64,000 bases of DNA from Eunapius fragilis (Eukaryota > Porifera > Demospongiae > Spongillida > Spongillidae). The stretch spans positions 2,423,554 through 2,487,553 of the forward strand of contig OY811986.1 in assembly GCA_963681505.1 (NCBI GenBank), in the 5' to 3' direction. The position numbers and the translations under genes are program-made. Of the stretch, positions 54,301 to 64,000 are shown in pieces (position 1 is the first letter of the stretch; each line of letters starts with the position of its first letter). The notes under the pieces were generated by a model. The model was given only the letters and a program-made list of their open reading frames with translations, did not search any database and had not been told where the DNA came from.

Positions 54301-56133
54301 CCTTTTCCTTCTCCAGATGACGCCTCCCCACAAGAAATCTTAGACCTGTATGATGAGATGGAGATAATGAAAAAAATGGATCCACACGAAAACTTGCTTA
54401 ACCTCCTAGGGTACTGTACCACACCAGGTCAGGTTCCACTCCCCCATATTACCAAGTACCGCTAATTATGCGTGTAATGGCACCCCACGCTTCACCTCAG
54501 GTGGTCCCCTGTGCATCATCATTGAGTTTGCAATGCATGGAAGTCTGCGGAGCTTCCTCAACACGTGTGAAGAAGCGGTGCTCAAGCTGAACCACCAGCC
54601 CATCATCACCAGAAAGAGGTCTCGGAGCGGTTCGTCTTCCACCTCCAGCGTCTCCTCCACCAAGCACCTGTTGGGCTGCGCGCCGCGGGTGCCTCCGACC
54701 GTTGTCGCCGGTGGCAACGGCACAGATGGGCGTGGCCACTCTGCGTCCTCGGAGCTGGCGTCGCACGACAGTGGGTACAGCAGCGGCTCCTCCCCCCTCC
54801 CCGAGGATTGCGGGAAGGCCCACACCAAGGCGGAGGCAAGGAGCCTCGCGCCCACTGCTCACATCACCACCGACTACGTCAACTGCAGGGGTCTCATACA
54901 TATGGAGGATGTGCAGAACTTTGCACTTCAGATAGCCTCGGGGCTGAAGCACTTGGAAGCGATGGATGTAAGCTAATGTCCGCTACACACACACCTAATG
55001 GATAGCCCGCTTCACTCTTGCATTAACGTACCGTCACAGGTCGTGCATTGTGACCTCGCTGCCAGAAACATCCTGATAGCTGAAGGCTTTGTGCTGAAGA
55101 TATCTGACTTTGGAATGGCACGAGATATTAGTGGGAAGGAGTACTACAGGAAGAGCCCTAAGGTTTGTCCAACTAAATATTTTAATGTGGTAGATGTCAG
55201 ACCCAAGTTTGATTTTGGCTGCTGCTCTGACCTCACTGGGTACCTTCTTACAGGGACGGGTACCAGTGAAATGGACGGCCCCAGAAGCCTTAGAAGAGCA
55301 CCTCTACACGTTCAAGAGCGATGTGTGAGTTATAGAACACTTTTACATACTGCTCCTGCTACATGTTGACATGATGTCTATCTCCTTCAACAGATGGTCG
55401 TTTGGCATTGTGCTATGGGAGATATTTACATATGGTGAGAGCTGTTTTTGTTTTTTGTTGTTGTTGTGTGGAAGTACGCATTTGTACATGGACGACGTGC
55501 CTGAGCATATTTGGAGGCAACATATTATGTTTCCGCGTGGTTTATTCTAGGCCACTCCCCTTACCCCGACATTGAGATACAAGCCTGGGAACCCTTCATC
55601 CAATTCTTGAAGGATGGAAATAGGCCGCCACAGCCACCCGGCTGCCCAGAAAACATGTAAGGGACCCATATACATGTTGCTGACTCATGTCCCCCTTAGG
55701 GGCCGCCTGTCCCTCCCACCGTAGACTACATTGTGGTGTTCTGCATAGCCAATGTGTATTGTGTGGCTGGTGTATTGGCGCGTGTTGCATAGCCTCCGCT
55801 TGGCTGATGTGGCAACACAATTCAGACAACCTTGATATCTTTGTTATTACATTTTTTTTTTATTTTTTTTTATTTTAGCTACAGTGTCATGCAGAGGTGC
55901 TGGGAGCTAGACCCCCTCCAGCGTCCTTCGGCTGGTCACATGGTTGAGATGTTTCTTTCTAAATGTGAAGATGAGGAGGTGGATGGGGAAGCGTACACGC
56001 CCGTATTTCAAGATGGCTGCCGGCACCACCTTGAAGCCTTGCAGGTATTTTCCCAACGCAAGCATTTTTGTTTTTCAATGCATATTAATTCCGTTGCAAT
56101 TTGCAGGAGGATCCGGAAAGATACATAGTGTGA
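51387..56133 (+). CDS. Receptor tyrosine kinase with Ig-like ectodomain (RTK2)
   Basis: Seventeen phase-consistent exons: 51387-51561, 51635-51846, 51911-52049, 52120-52310, 52372-52600, 52658-52711, 52786-52812, 52876-53145, 54162-54257, 54317-54427, 54501-54967, 55040-55162, 55254-55324, 55394-55434, 55551-55656, 55879-56044, 56107-56133; 834 aa predicted. The architecture follows RTK1: signal peptide ([15 protein letters not shown]...), cysteine-rich region, Ig-like domain (VLKC, MEWSR, AGEYSC), a stalk encoded by two tiny exons, TM helix (about 350-374), and split kinase. Kinase landmarks are G433-x-G-x-x-G, Lys461, HCDLAARN (660-667), DFG (680-682), Tyr692-Tyr693, a serine/glycine-rich insert with TTDYVN, and the C-terminus EDPERYIV. 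The start ATG is chosen over the upstream ATG at 51300 because it begins the signal peptide. Intron 8 holds a large minisatellite. Same intron phases as RTK1, so a tandem duplicate. Confidence 0.9.
53215..54117. repeat. 13-bp minisatellite in RTK2 intron 8
   Basis: About 69 tandem copies of CTCATGGRCTAGG, chiefly alternating GGAC and GGGC variants with rare GGCTGGG, GACTC or CTCGTGG units. A higher-order duplication of about 208 bp (16 units) is visible: the rare CATGGGCTGG variant and its neighbours recur at 53713 and 53921. It occupies nearly all of the intron before the exon encoding the kinase glycine loop. RTK1 has a 79-bp intron at the same position. Confidence 0.95.
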
Positions 56134-57600
56134 AATACCCAACACTGCACTCATCCTATCATCACCACTACCACCACCACAATGAAATCCATCTCCCATC
56201 AGCATACCTCATGTGTGCATGTGCACACTGGTACTTCTTATCCTTTTTTTTTTTTTTTTGTCATGCATGTTCCAAACGCGAGTACACATACTGAACTGAC
56301 AACAAACTGTGCAGTCCACACAACTATGCCCTTTTGTTTTTGTTCTTGTGACCTTGGTGACATGTTCTCTGTTGGTCCCCTGTGATGTAAACTGTGTTAT
56401 AAGCTGAGCATATTCACTATGGCGCGCCACAAAGGAATATCAATAAACAGCAGCTTGCATGTATTGTATGAAGTTGTCCCACACATGTGGTTAAATGGGT
56501 AGGCAAACCACCTAGCTGTCACACTTGGCTTTGTCCAAACAGCATCACCTAACAGCTCATTCTAGGAAGTGTATGATGATTATAGGAGGCTTGATGTGAT
56601 GTCATGTAATATGCATTCATCAGTGCAACCTCTCATCCTGTAGTTGGATTTGCGTGTTAGAGAATGAATTTGTCCACATATGTGTGCTTGCAGTGATCAT
56701 CTTATTTGCTCAGTTGCAAGCACATGTAAACATATTAGATCCATTTTTTGAAACACACACACACACACACACACACAAACAAACACATGCACACTCTCAC
56801 AAGGAAGTGCTTAGTAGTATCTCAGGACTGATGGTGCAATGTGTAACTACATGTACTGCAGGTGTGTAGTCAACCTGACCTGCCATGAACCATGTCCCAT
56901 CACTATGCACAGTTGAATGATAGCGACAACCATACTATTTGGAACACAACAATCAGTTGTCAAAAAGACGGTGCAGCCAAACTGACAATGCTTATGTGTC
57001 GTACATGACTCTGCATGGATTGAAGCAAAGGGTTATCTAGTTTTCTTGATGGTTGCAAAGTTTCACTTCTACAGTAATGTATGCTTCATGCCTCAAGATT
57101 AATGACAGTACACCCTTCCCCCCTCCCCTCTTATAAACAGCAATGCTAATTCATTGCATTTGTCACATGAGAATCTCACTTCTTAGACTTGCCTGCAATG
57201 TAAGCATCCCCCATTCCCTCTAGTTAAGCCATTCCCTGTAGTTAGGCCACTCCCTCTAGTTAGGCTTGTGATAAAGATGCATATAATGGCACACTTTGTA
57301 ACCCTGCACATAGTATACCTATAATATACTGCATCTACAATGATCAGTGTGATGTTGGTGTGATGGGTGGACCCTACCTGCTCACAGCTACATGCATACG
57401 CTTCACTTTGCTGCTTGCCTTTGTAACATTCAAAACAAGCCATTCCCTCTGGTTAGTCCATTATGTCTAGGGATCGTGTTTTGTCCAGATGCTATTGAAC
57501 ATTTGGGATCTTGTTCATAATATGCCCATACAGTGTCACCTGCTTCATGTTGTACTGCTGTCTACTATGAGAAGCTGTAATTAGAGGAATAGCCTAACAA
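56134..57600. other. Intergenic DNA downstream of RTK2
   Basis: It contains the presumed RTK2 3' UTR, a poly-T run at 56245-56260, an (AC)n run (56753-56775), and a few degenerate CCATTCCCTSTAGTTAGGC units (57205-57265). No gene is supported. Confidence 0.4.
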
Positions 57601-57601
57601 G

Positions 57602-57778
57602 AGGGAATGGCCTCACTGGAGGGAATGGCCTCACTGGAGGGAATGGCCTCACTGAAGGGAATGGCCTCACTGAAGGGAATGGCCTCACTGGAGGGAATGG
57701 CCTCACTGAAGGGAATGGCCTCACTGGAGGGAATGGCCTCACTGGAGGGAATGGCCTCACTGAAGGGAATGGCCTCAT
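57602..57778. repeat. 18-bp minisatellite
   Basis: Ten copies of GAATGGCCTCACTGRAGG, differing mainly at one G/A position. The minus-strand ORF with repeated Arg-Pro-Phe-Pro is a product of the repeat length being a multiple of three. Confidence 0.95.
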
Positions 57779-59178
57779 AGCCCTGTACATGATGCTCGTG
57801 GAGGACTTTGTTTGGTGTGGATGATGGTACCCTGGATGCATCTCATCTTAACCATTGTACCTCAAATTCAATTTAAAAAATAGCCAACACAGAAATATGA
57901 TACCTTCCCTCCACATCCTAACTCTTATCCGGCCTTCCTTTGTAACACGAGTAGACAACAAATGGATGTCAAGTAAACAGGACACCTCTGTTGTGTGCTC
58001 AATGCTGCACACTACAGAGAGACCACAGAGCAAAATCTGTTTTTTTTTTTTTTTTTGAGACAAACCATACGTGATCCAAGCATGCTATTGAAGGTCTGAT
58101 ACAATTAATATGTATTCAGCTTGCAAATGAGGGTGCCCAAATATCAGCCCACATGTTTAACAGTCTGTTAATCCATCTATACGCAACAGCTCTGCTTTGC
58201 AGGATGCTAGGGACACCACAGCTGTAAGGAAGGCTGAGATTAAAAGTGTTTTAAAGCATTACAGCACTATGTCTTCTCTTGTATTCAACTAGGTACCATT
58301 TGTGGAAAAAAGGACAGGATATAACAAAGGAAGCATGATATCCCACTGAAGGACAGCTTCAGACTATTCATTCTGGTCCCAAATTTTTGGAATCAATTGT
58401 GGCACTTAATTCACTTAAAATGTTCTGTGCAAAGGCTTCTAACCAGAACCCGACGACAAGGCAGGCAAAACCTCTGCTGCGGCACAACATACTAATTAAC
58501 CATCCTCAATGGCACCACCCAAACCACACTTGGCAAGGGATGTAGCCTGTTTGGTCAGAGCAAATGACATTAAAATGTGCGGTGTTGAAGTAATGGACTT
58601 CAAAGATACCTGATCAACACTAGAGACTGATCAATGGTAGAGAGCAAAACCAGCTCAATTTTGTCCATGGTTATCCACCATAATCACTTTTATTTGTGAT
58701 TGTCCGTTAAATTGACAAAGTGGAAATGGTTGAAGAACATAAGCTCTTGTTAAGTTGCTCTCAAATCCAGTGCATCATTTTCAAGTTTCAACCCACAACT
58801 GGGGCAGTATGCAGTGTAAAGCCGATGCCCTGCATGCGTCCTTGCTTCAGTGCCTTTGTCAGCTCATCGCATATCGCCCTCGAACACCGATTCATAAGTT
58901 CGGTATCAAAACAGTATAACATAAACAAAAATTAGATCCGCATGCCTCGAACAATTTTCTGAACCATTTAGCAATTGGTCTCATCATAGATGTTAATCTG
59001 TGGTCTCATATGCTGTATAATATTGCAATGATGCAATAAATCATATAATAGCTGCATGTCAAAAAACTTGCACCCCAGCGCGAGGTATTATGGACATAAA
59101 CTGAATGGACTTGGTATGCAATAACGTAAACGTGTGTACTTATACTTTTAATTTAACCCCCTTACCGCGAAATCGCAG
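57779..59178. other. No recognisable gene
   Basis: A poly-T run lies at 58039-58056. No coding family was recognised. Confidence 0.4.
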
Positions 59179-59305
59179 GTCGGAAATGTATGGCGGTTGG
59201 TTACATTTGTGGTGGGCGGGTCGCTGCTCGTCCGTGGCAAAGATAAGCAGCCCTACTGGTGCACAAGAATGCCTTAGACTATGTCGGAGATGGAACCACG
59301 AGACG
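59179..59305 (+). other. Candidate isolated exon, possible PAN/apple-like fragment
   Basis: 127 bp between an acceptor-like AAATCGCAG and a donor GTGAGTG, open in only one frame: SEMYGGWLHLWWAGRCSSVA, then KISSPTGAQECLRLCRRW. The C...ISSPTGAQECLRLC spacing recalls PAN/apple or related cysteine modules. No adjoining exon could be found, so this is speculative. Confidence 0.25.
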
Positions 59306-59534
59306 GTGAGTGTATGGCTTGTATTAAGCCTGCGAGCGTTTGCCCACGTGACATCATGTAGACACATGGTATGTTACCCCCTCACCCTCGCACACGTTGG
59401 CAAAACAAACAGATCTAGATCTCATTTAAATAATGCTCTGGTCATTTTTGTAAGCCTGTAAGACCAATGGAATCAAATAGAGTCAATCTCATTTACATAC
59501 AATGATTTCTTTCACAATTCCTTGGTAAATTAAG

Positions 59535-59535
<1 letters not shown>

Positions 59536-59574
<39 letters not shown>

Positions 59575-59740
59575 ACACCACACACATTCACACACACGAA
59601 CACACACAACAAACACACATGCACACAAACACACACGCACACACACATACACAAACACACAACAAACACACACACACACGCACACAAACACACACACACA
59701 CACATACACACACACACACACACACACTCACACACAAATG
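59536..59740. repeat. (CA)n microsatellite
   Basis: A degenerate CA-dinucleotide tract of about 200 bp with AACA and CGCA interruptions. The long cysteine/valine ORFs over it are artefacts. Confidence 0.95.
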
Positions 59741-60004
59741 CACGCAATTGTAACCATTCACTAAATAGTTTGATATACCTGTTGGCAAAAATACATGCAA
59801 TCTTGGTAATTGACACATGCACATAATATTTAATTAAGAGGGCTGGTGCCAACTTTCTTCTAAATTATATAAACAGTCTCTGCTTGTATAACCACAGTCA
59901 GTTTGGTGGGCAGTCTGTACTCAGTGGTGTTGATACATGTGTTGCCAAGCTGTCAAGCATTCTAAGAAGTCAGCCCAGGAGCTGCAAATCAAAATTTTGC
60001 CAAC

Positions 60005-60075
60005 CAATATGGTCTTTTAAATGGTGCCACCCAATGGAGTCGCCTTCTAAATGGTGCCATCCAGTTGGTTTGGCA
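60005..60075. repeat. Dispersed 'TCTAAATGGTGCCACCCA' repeat, site 1
   Basis: Two to three imperfect units of TTCTAAATGGTGCCACCCAA ending GGTTTGGCA. The same units and the same ending recur at 61385-61475, so the two loci share an origin. Confidence 0.7.
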
Positions 60076-60686
60076 ACTTCTATAAGTACACAAATGTAGT
60101 GGGAATTATGCTATACTGTAATTTACATCTGATAAAAACAGAGTTAAACAGCACACCTACCATATTGATTTGTCTGTAGTCTGTGAATAATAGCATTCCT
60201 TGATCAAGATGTTTGTAGGGCACTGAATGTGTGTACTTACTGCCACTGCCCAATGTGTACATCATATACCTGTACAGAGTTCCTTATATGTACATGTACG
60301 TATGTGTCAGCTTGAATGTATGTTTGTTTGCAGTGTGCACGTGCACCCTTGTGCGTTCCAACCATATACTTTGCACATGAGCACTAGTGTGTCGCCGCTG
60401 CTCTGAGAACTTGGCAGTGTGTATATGACTTATGGCCAAGTAAGGAAATGGTCAGAAATACAAACTTTGCACATGTCATTGTGTGGTGGAGCTCCATCTG
60501 TCCATAGTCTGCACAATTGATTTCATCAACACTAGTGAAGTAATTGGGGCATTGTGCATGGCATAGAAATTGCATTTTAAATTCGCTGTGCAATAGCATT
60601 GCAGCAAACAAAACTCGACTGCTTCATCGTGTCATTAGAAATTGTTGATACGAATGTTAGCCCTTACTAAAATTGTACATATATTG
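60076..60686. other. No recognisable gene
   Basis: Nothing beyond short chance ORFs could be supported. Confidence 0.35.
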
Positions 60687-60840
60687 CACCTCCCATTGGT
60701 GTAAGTAGGCACCTCCCATTGGTGTAAGTAGGCACCTTCCTTTGGTGTAAGTAGGCATCTCCCTTTGGTGTAAGTGGGCACCTCCCATTGGTTTAAGTGG
60801 GCACCTCCCTTTGGTGTAAGTGGGCACCTCCCATTGGTGT
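60687..60840. repeat. 23-bp minisatellite
   Basis: Six full copies and one partial copy of CACCTCCCATTGGTGTAAGTRGG, with CTTTGG/CATTGG variants. Non-coding. Confidence 0.95.
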
Positions 60841-61384
60841 TCCCATGAAGGTGTTCGTCTACCACCATCCCCCTGGCTGTGGTGCACATCGGGTAACCAG
60901 ATGCATGCTAATTATCACACGAACACTCCACCATCCCCACATACGTTCTGTGCAGCTGTAAGTCTTCTCCAGGCACGTGGCGGCCTTGGCTACTGGTCGC
61001 ACTAACTTCAGAGCCAAAGGCTTAGAGGGGTGCAATTGCCTTAAGCCAACCCCCACTCTCCCACCTCTCTATGATTAGCACAGTGTAACTTTGTACAGAA
61101 CATGGCCCTGTAATGGGTACTATTATGCAACTTAAGTATACAATAACTATGCTAGTACCTTATGCATCCGGAGATTTGTCTAATGCAATTGGTCATAAGC
61201 TACATACAGGATATATTTTAATGATCGGGGACTGGAGGAGTGAGGTCAGTAGTCGGCTAATCATTTGGTGAATAAGGTGACTGCTGATGGCCCTACAGAG
61301 GCCTAGGTATGAGGGCAGACACTCACTTGGTCAGCCAAGGAGCCCAGGAGAATGAAACTATCCCAGTGGGGGGGTCTATTTCTA
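60841..61384. other. No recognisable gene
   Basis: Nothing could be supported in this stretch. Confidence 0.35.
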
Positions 61385-61475
61385 AATGGTTGTCACCCAA
61401 TAAAGTCTTCTTCTAAATGGTGCCACCCAATTTGGTTTTCTTCTAAATGGTGCCACCCATTGGGTTTGGCAGCTG
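61385..61475. repeat. Dispersed 'TCTAAATGGTGCCACCCA' repeat, site 2
   Basis: Three imperfect units (TTCTAAATGGTTGTCACCCA, then two TCTTCTAAATGGTGCCACCCA-like copies) ending GGGTTTGGCAGC, matching site 1 at 60005-60075. Confidence 0.7.
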
Positions 61476-61604
61476 GAACAATGAACATGTCCCCTTGATG
61501 CACACACTGGCTGGATGTGTTGCATGCCACTCAATAGTGTTGTAGAAGATGTCATGGCTGGTTAATTAATGTTAGCCGGCTGTTTATACGTTCATTTCAC
61601 AGGG

Positions 61605-61720
61605 GTGGATCCAGGATTTCAGGGCGGGGGGAGCAAAGTGATACAAGGGTGGGGAGGGGAGGGAGGGAGGGGGCATCCCCCATCCAACTAAGGGGGGGGG
61701 GGGGGGGGGGGGGGGTGCTG
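61605..61720. mobile_element. Partial hAT-like MITE end with poly-G
   Basis: Begins CAGGGGTGGATCCAGGATTT, related to the left end of the element at 11173-11449, then G-rich sequence and a poly-G run (61692-61715). No matching right end was found, so it is truncated or the homology is limited to the end. Confidence 0.35.
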
Positions 61721-62017
61721 TGTTGCCCTAGAAACTTTGCTTGTTTAGGTCAGATAAGTATTTCATAAGCTTTTTTAACCTTAGGGAGTGGGATGTAGGG
61801 ATGTACCCCAGTTGTTGCCCACCCACCCCCTTCTATATTGCTGCTATTCCTCTCACAAGGGGCTGTGTGCAGTGATGGGTTATCAATCCTTGGCTATAGA
61901 ACAAACATTTCACTCTCATAAGGTGTGGTATCATCCAGTTATGTCTCAGCTCTCTAAGCAGTAGGTGTGTTGTTAAACGTTTGGTGGGGCATGAGAGTGT
62001 GGAAGTTGACGTTTTGC
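61721..62017. other. No recognisable gene
   Basis: Unique-looking sequence without a supported feature. Confidence 0.3.
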
Positions 62018-62250
62018 ACACTGCCTTGTTCCCTGTAGCATGGCTACATAACACTGCCTTGTTCCCTGTAGCATGGCTACATAACACTGCCTTGTTCCCT
62101 GTAGCATGGCTACATAACACTGCCTTGTTCCCTGTAGCATGGCTACATAACACTGCCTTGTTCCCTGTAGCATGGCTACATAACACTGCCTTGTTCCCTG
62201 TAGCATGGCTACATAACACTGCCTTGTTCCCTGTAGCATGGCTACATGAC
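62018..62250. repeat. 33-bp minisatellite
   Basis: Seven nearly identical copies of a 33-bp unit (CACTGCCTTGTTCCCTGTAG then CATGGCTACATAA). Because 33 is a multiple of three, open frames run through it on both strands (plus strand repeat TALFPVAWLHN). The flanking codons have no coding character, so I regard these as repeat artefacts. Copy-to-copy identity is near complete, indicating recent expansion. Confidence 0.95.
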
Positions 62251-62701
62251 GTGATGCTCGTTCTGTGCAAGCTGGTACTTGCAAAATTATGTTGCTGTGG
62301 TCTGGGCCCCAGACTGTTGCACCTCTATTTCATCTCGTTTACACCTCAGGCCCAGCTCATGGTTACATTAGCCTTAACAGAGGTGTTAATTGTGCGTTGA
62401 CTTGTTGGGACATCCAGGCCAGTTGACACTATGGCTGGGCTATGGGATGGCTACAATGATGACAATCGGCATGCCTGGGGATCAGTAGGGGGAGGGGCTT
62501 GTAGTGGGCATGCACCTTTGTTAAGGCGCCACTGTTGCTCCCACGCTGACACTTTAACCACTGCTAACCAGTGTTGACTGATGGTAGCCAAGGGCTTTCT
62601 TTGACCTGTGTTAGCTGTTGGCTGGCTGCATCTAGGTAGGAATGCAGTGAAGTTTATACTGTGGTGATTCTTTACATGTGGTGCGGATGTGTGTACTGTG
62701 C

Positions 62702-62733
<32 letters not shown>

Positions 62734-62877
62734 GGGCATGTGTGTGTGTGCTGGTTGTGAAGGCTTGTGGTACTTTGATGTCTGGAGCGGATTGCTTTAG
62801 ATCTACCGACAGGGACTTGTGCTAGAGACGCAATACATGTGTCTGCTCACCCACGCACACATGCACACACACACACG

Positions 62878-62918
<41 letters not shown>

Positions 62919-63841
62919 GCATGTATCTGCCGTGGGTGCATGCGGATGAATGTACATTTTGCAGTTGATGAGGGTACGTGCATATAATGTGATGTGATAT
63001 ACGAGCTTAGGTCTGATGCAGCAGTAGCTAGCGTCTCACACTTTTGAAGTATGCATGTGCATGTACACATACACGTACATATGAGCTCCCACTCTTTGAT
63101 GCAGCCGTGCAGTCACCAGTATGCTTTTGTGCACATCTGACTGGTAAATATTATAAACATGTCCAGGAGCCCCTCAGCAGGTTTGCACATTACAGCTTCA
63201 GGGTGTTGCTGAGATCACTGGCCCACAAATGGTTATTAGTAATTATTGATAAACACTACACTCAGATGGCTGTTTTTCTAATTAAAATAAAAACTACGTG
63301 CGTACAGTCAATTGCACAATGCTGTACTTTTTTTATTTGAAATAGCATGTGGTAAACACAGACTCACCCACCCTGGCCTCGATGCGTATAATGGCATCTG
63401 AGATGTACGCATTTGTATGGGCTAACTTGCTAAAATAAAGCAACTGGATACTGTTGTGATCTTCCTGGTGTTTAGTAGCACTTGTTTTAGAAGCCTCCCC
63501 ATGTTAGTAAACACTGGTTAGCTCCCATTAGGATGTGTGGGTGGGGGGGAATGCAAGCTGTAGTGCAGGAAATAATATAATATCATTTGTTATTTCCTTT
63601 TACATCACTACTGTGCCATTGTGCTGTGTTCTGTGCACATGTGTGTTGTGTCGTTGGGAAAGGCAATGCACGTATTTATGTTGTTGCCATAACAATGGCC
63701 ATTTTCATGTGCATCGGGTGAAACTGTTAGCAGGACCTGTTTATCTAGCTAGTTAGCCAGTTATAGTTGACGTTATGGTCGTCTTTCCTAGCTTACTAGT
63801 GGGTGCTATGCAGCTTTGGACTTTGGGCTACTTAGCCAAAA
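62251..63841. other. No recognisable gene; TG and CA microsatellites
   Basis: (TG)n at about 62706-62732 and (CA)n at about 62855-62914. Short ORFs have no family resemblance. Confidence 0.4.
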
Positions 63842-64000
63842 CCCTAGAATGCTGTGGAGATGTCCTAGAATGCTGTGGGGATATCCTAGAATGCCGTGGA
63901 GATATCCTAGAATGTTGTGGAGATATCCTAGAATGCTGTGGAGATATCCTAGAATGCTGTGGAGATATCCTAGAATGCTGTGGAGATATACACAGTTGTC
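63842..64000. repeat. 21-bp minisatellite at window edge
   Basis: Seven copies of CCTAGAATGCTGTGGAGATAT with point variants, ending about 10 bp before the window edge. Confidence 0.9.

Noticed and set aside
54466..54952. Minus-strand ORFs opposite the RTK2 insert exon
   Set aside because: Shadows of a GC-rich coding exon on the plus strand; the plus frame has splice sites and kinase motifs.
61833..62400. Both-strand ORFs with repeated TALFPVAWLHN or ATGNKAVLCSH peptides
   Set aside because: The 33-bp repeat unit is a multiple of three and keeps frames open; flanks lack coding character.

Overview
The window reads as AT-rich metazoan nuclear DNA, most likely from a sponge (Porifera). Two multi-exon receptor tyrosine kinase (RTK) genes have short GT-AG introns and Ig-bearing ectodomains, as described for sponge RTKs. 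A broken lysine/arginine-rich 'NPEKKKASVR' repeat protein is of a type I associate with demosponge genomes. Almost everything else is decayed transposable elements and simple repeats. The species cannot be fixed from sequence alone.

Layout. 0-8 kb: a MITE, a decayed integrase-core gene (-), a Mutator-like element (9-bp target duplication) carrying a RecQ-like helicase fragment, and an intron-containing, frameshifted TNP2-like transposase relic (+). 8-16 kb: mostly unassigned, with two MITEs and a non-LTR retrotransposon 3' end. 16-25 kb: a second Mutator-like element with related ends and another captured fragment, a transposase C-terminus, an almost perfect palindrome, nested Harbinger-like MITEs with a Myb/SANT-like fragment, and a TA-flanked foldback transposon whose transposase lacks its third catalytic region. 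25-30 kb: a proline-rich ORF, a second copy of the first MITE and a retroelement fragment.

29,974-33,555: RTK1 (16 exons, 821 aa predicted). 34-37 kb: unassigned DNA with two MITE-like inverted repeats. 37.6-50.4 kb: a Ty3/gypsy-like element (-) split between RNase H and integrase by about 10 kb of nested insertions. Those insertions are a 5'-truncated LINE with C-terminal C2H2 fingers and a chain of about nine truncated copies of another non-LTR element, nearly all bounded on both sides by (ATT)n/(AAT)n runs. A TTAA-flanked element with paired palindromes interrupts the same gypsy reading frame upstream.

51,387-56,133: RTK2 (17 exons, 834 aa predicted), a tandem paralogue of RTK1 in the same orientation, with a roughly 900-bp 13-bp-unit minisatellite in intron 8. 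The two RTKs share an unfamiliar cysteine-rich N-terminal region, one Ig-like domain, a transmembrane segment and a split tyrosine kinase with an HCD (not HRD) catalytic motif. Part of the kinase region is nearly identical between them, introns included, while flanking exons have diverged, which suggests gene conversion. 56-64 kb: no confident gene, but four minisatellites, CA/TG runs and one candidate exon.

The RTKs are the only genes that look intact. Both would act as plasma-membrane receptors signalling by tyrosine phosphorylation, and a conserved Tyr-Val-Asn site in the kinase insert suggests GRB2-type adaptor recruitment (inference). Exon boundaries were drawn by eye from splice consensus, phase continuity and paralogue comparison.
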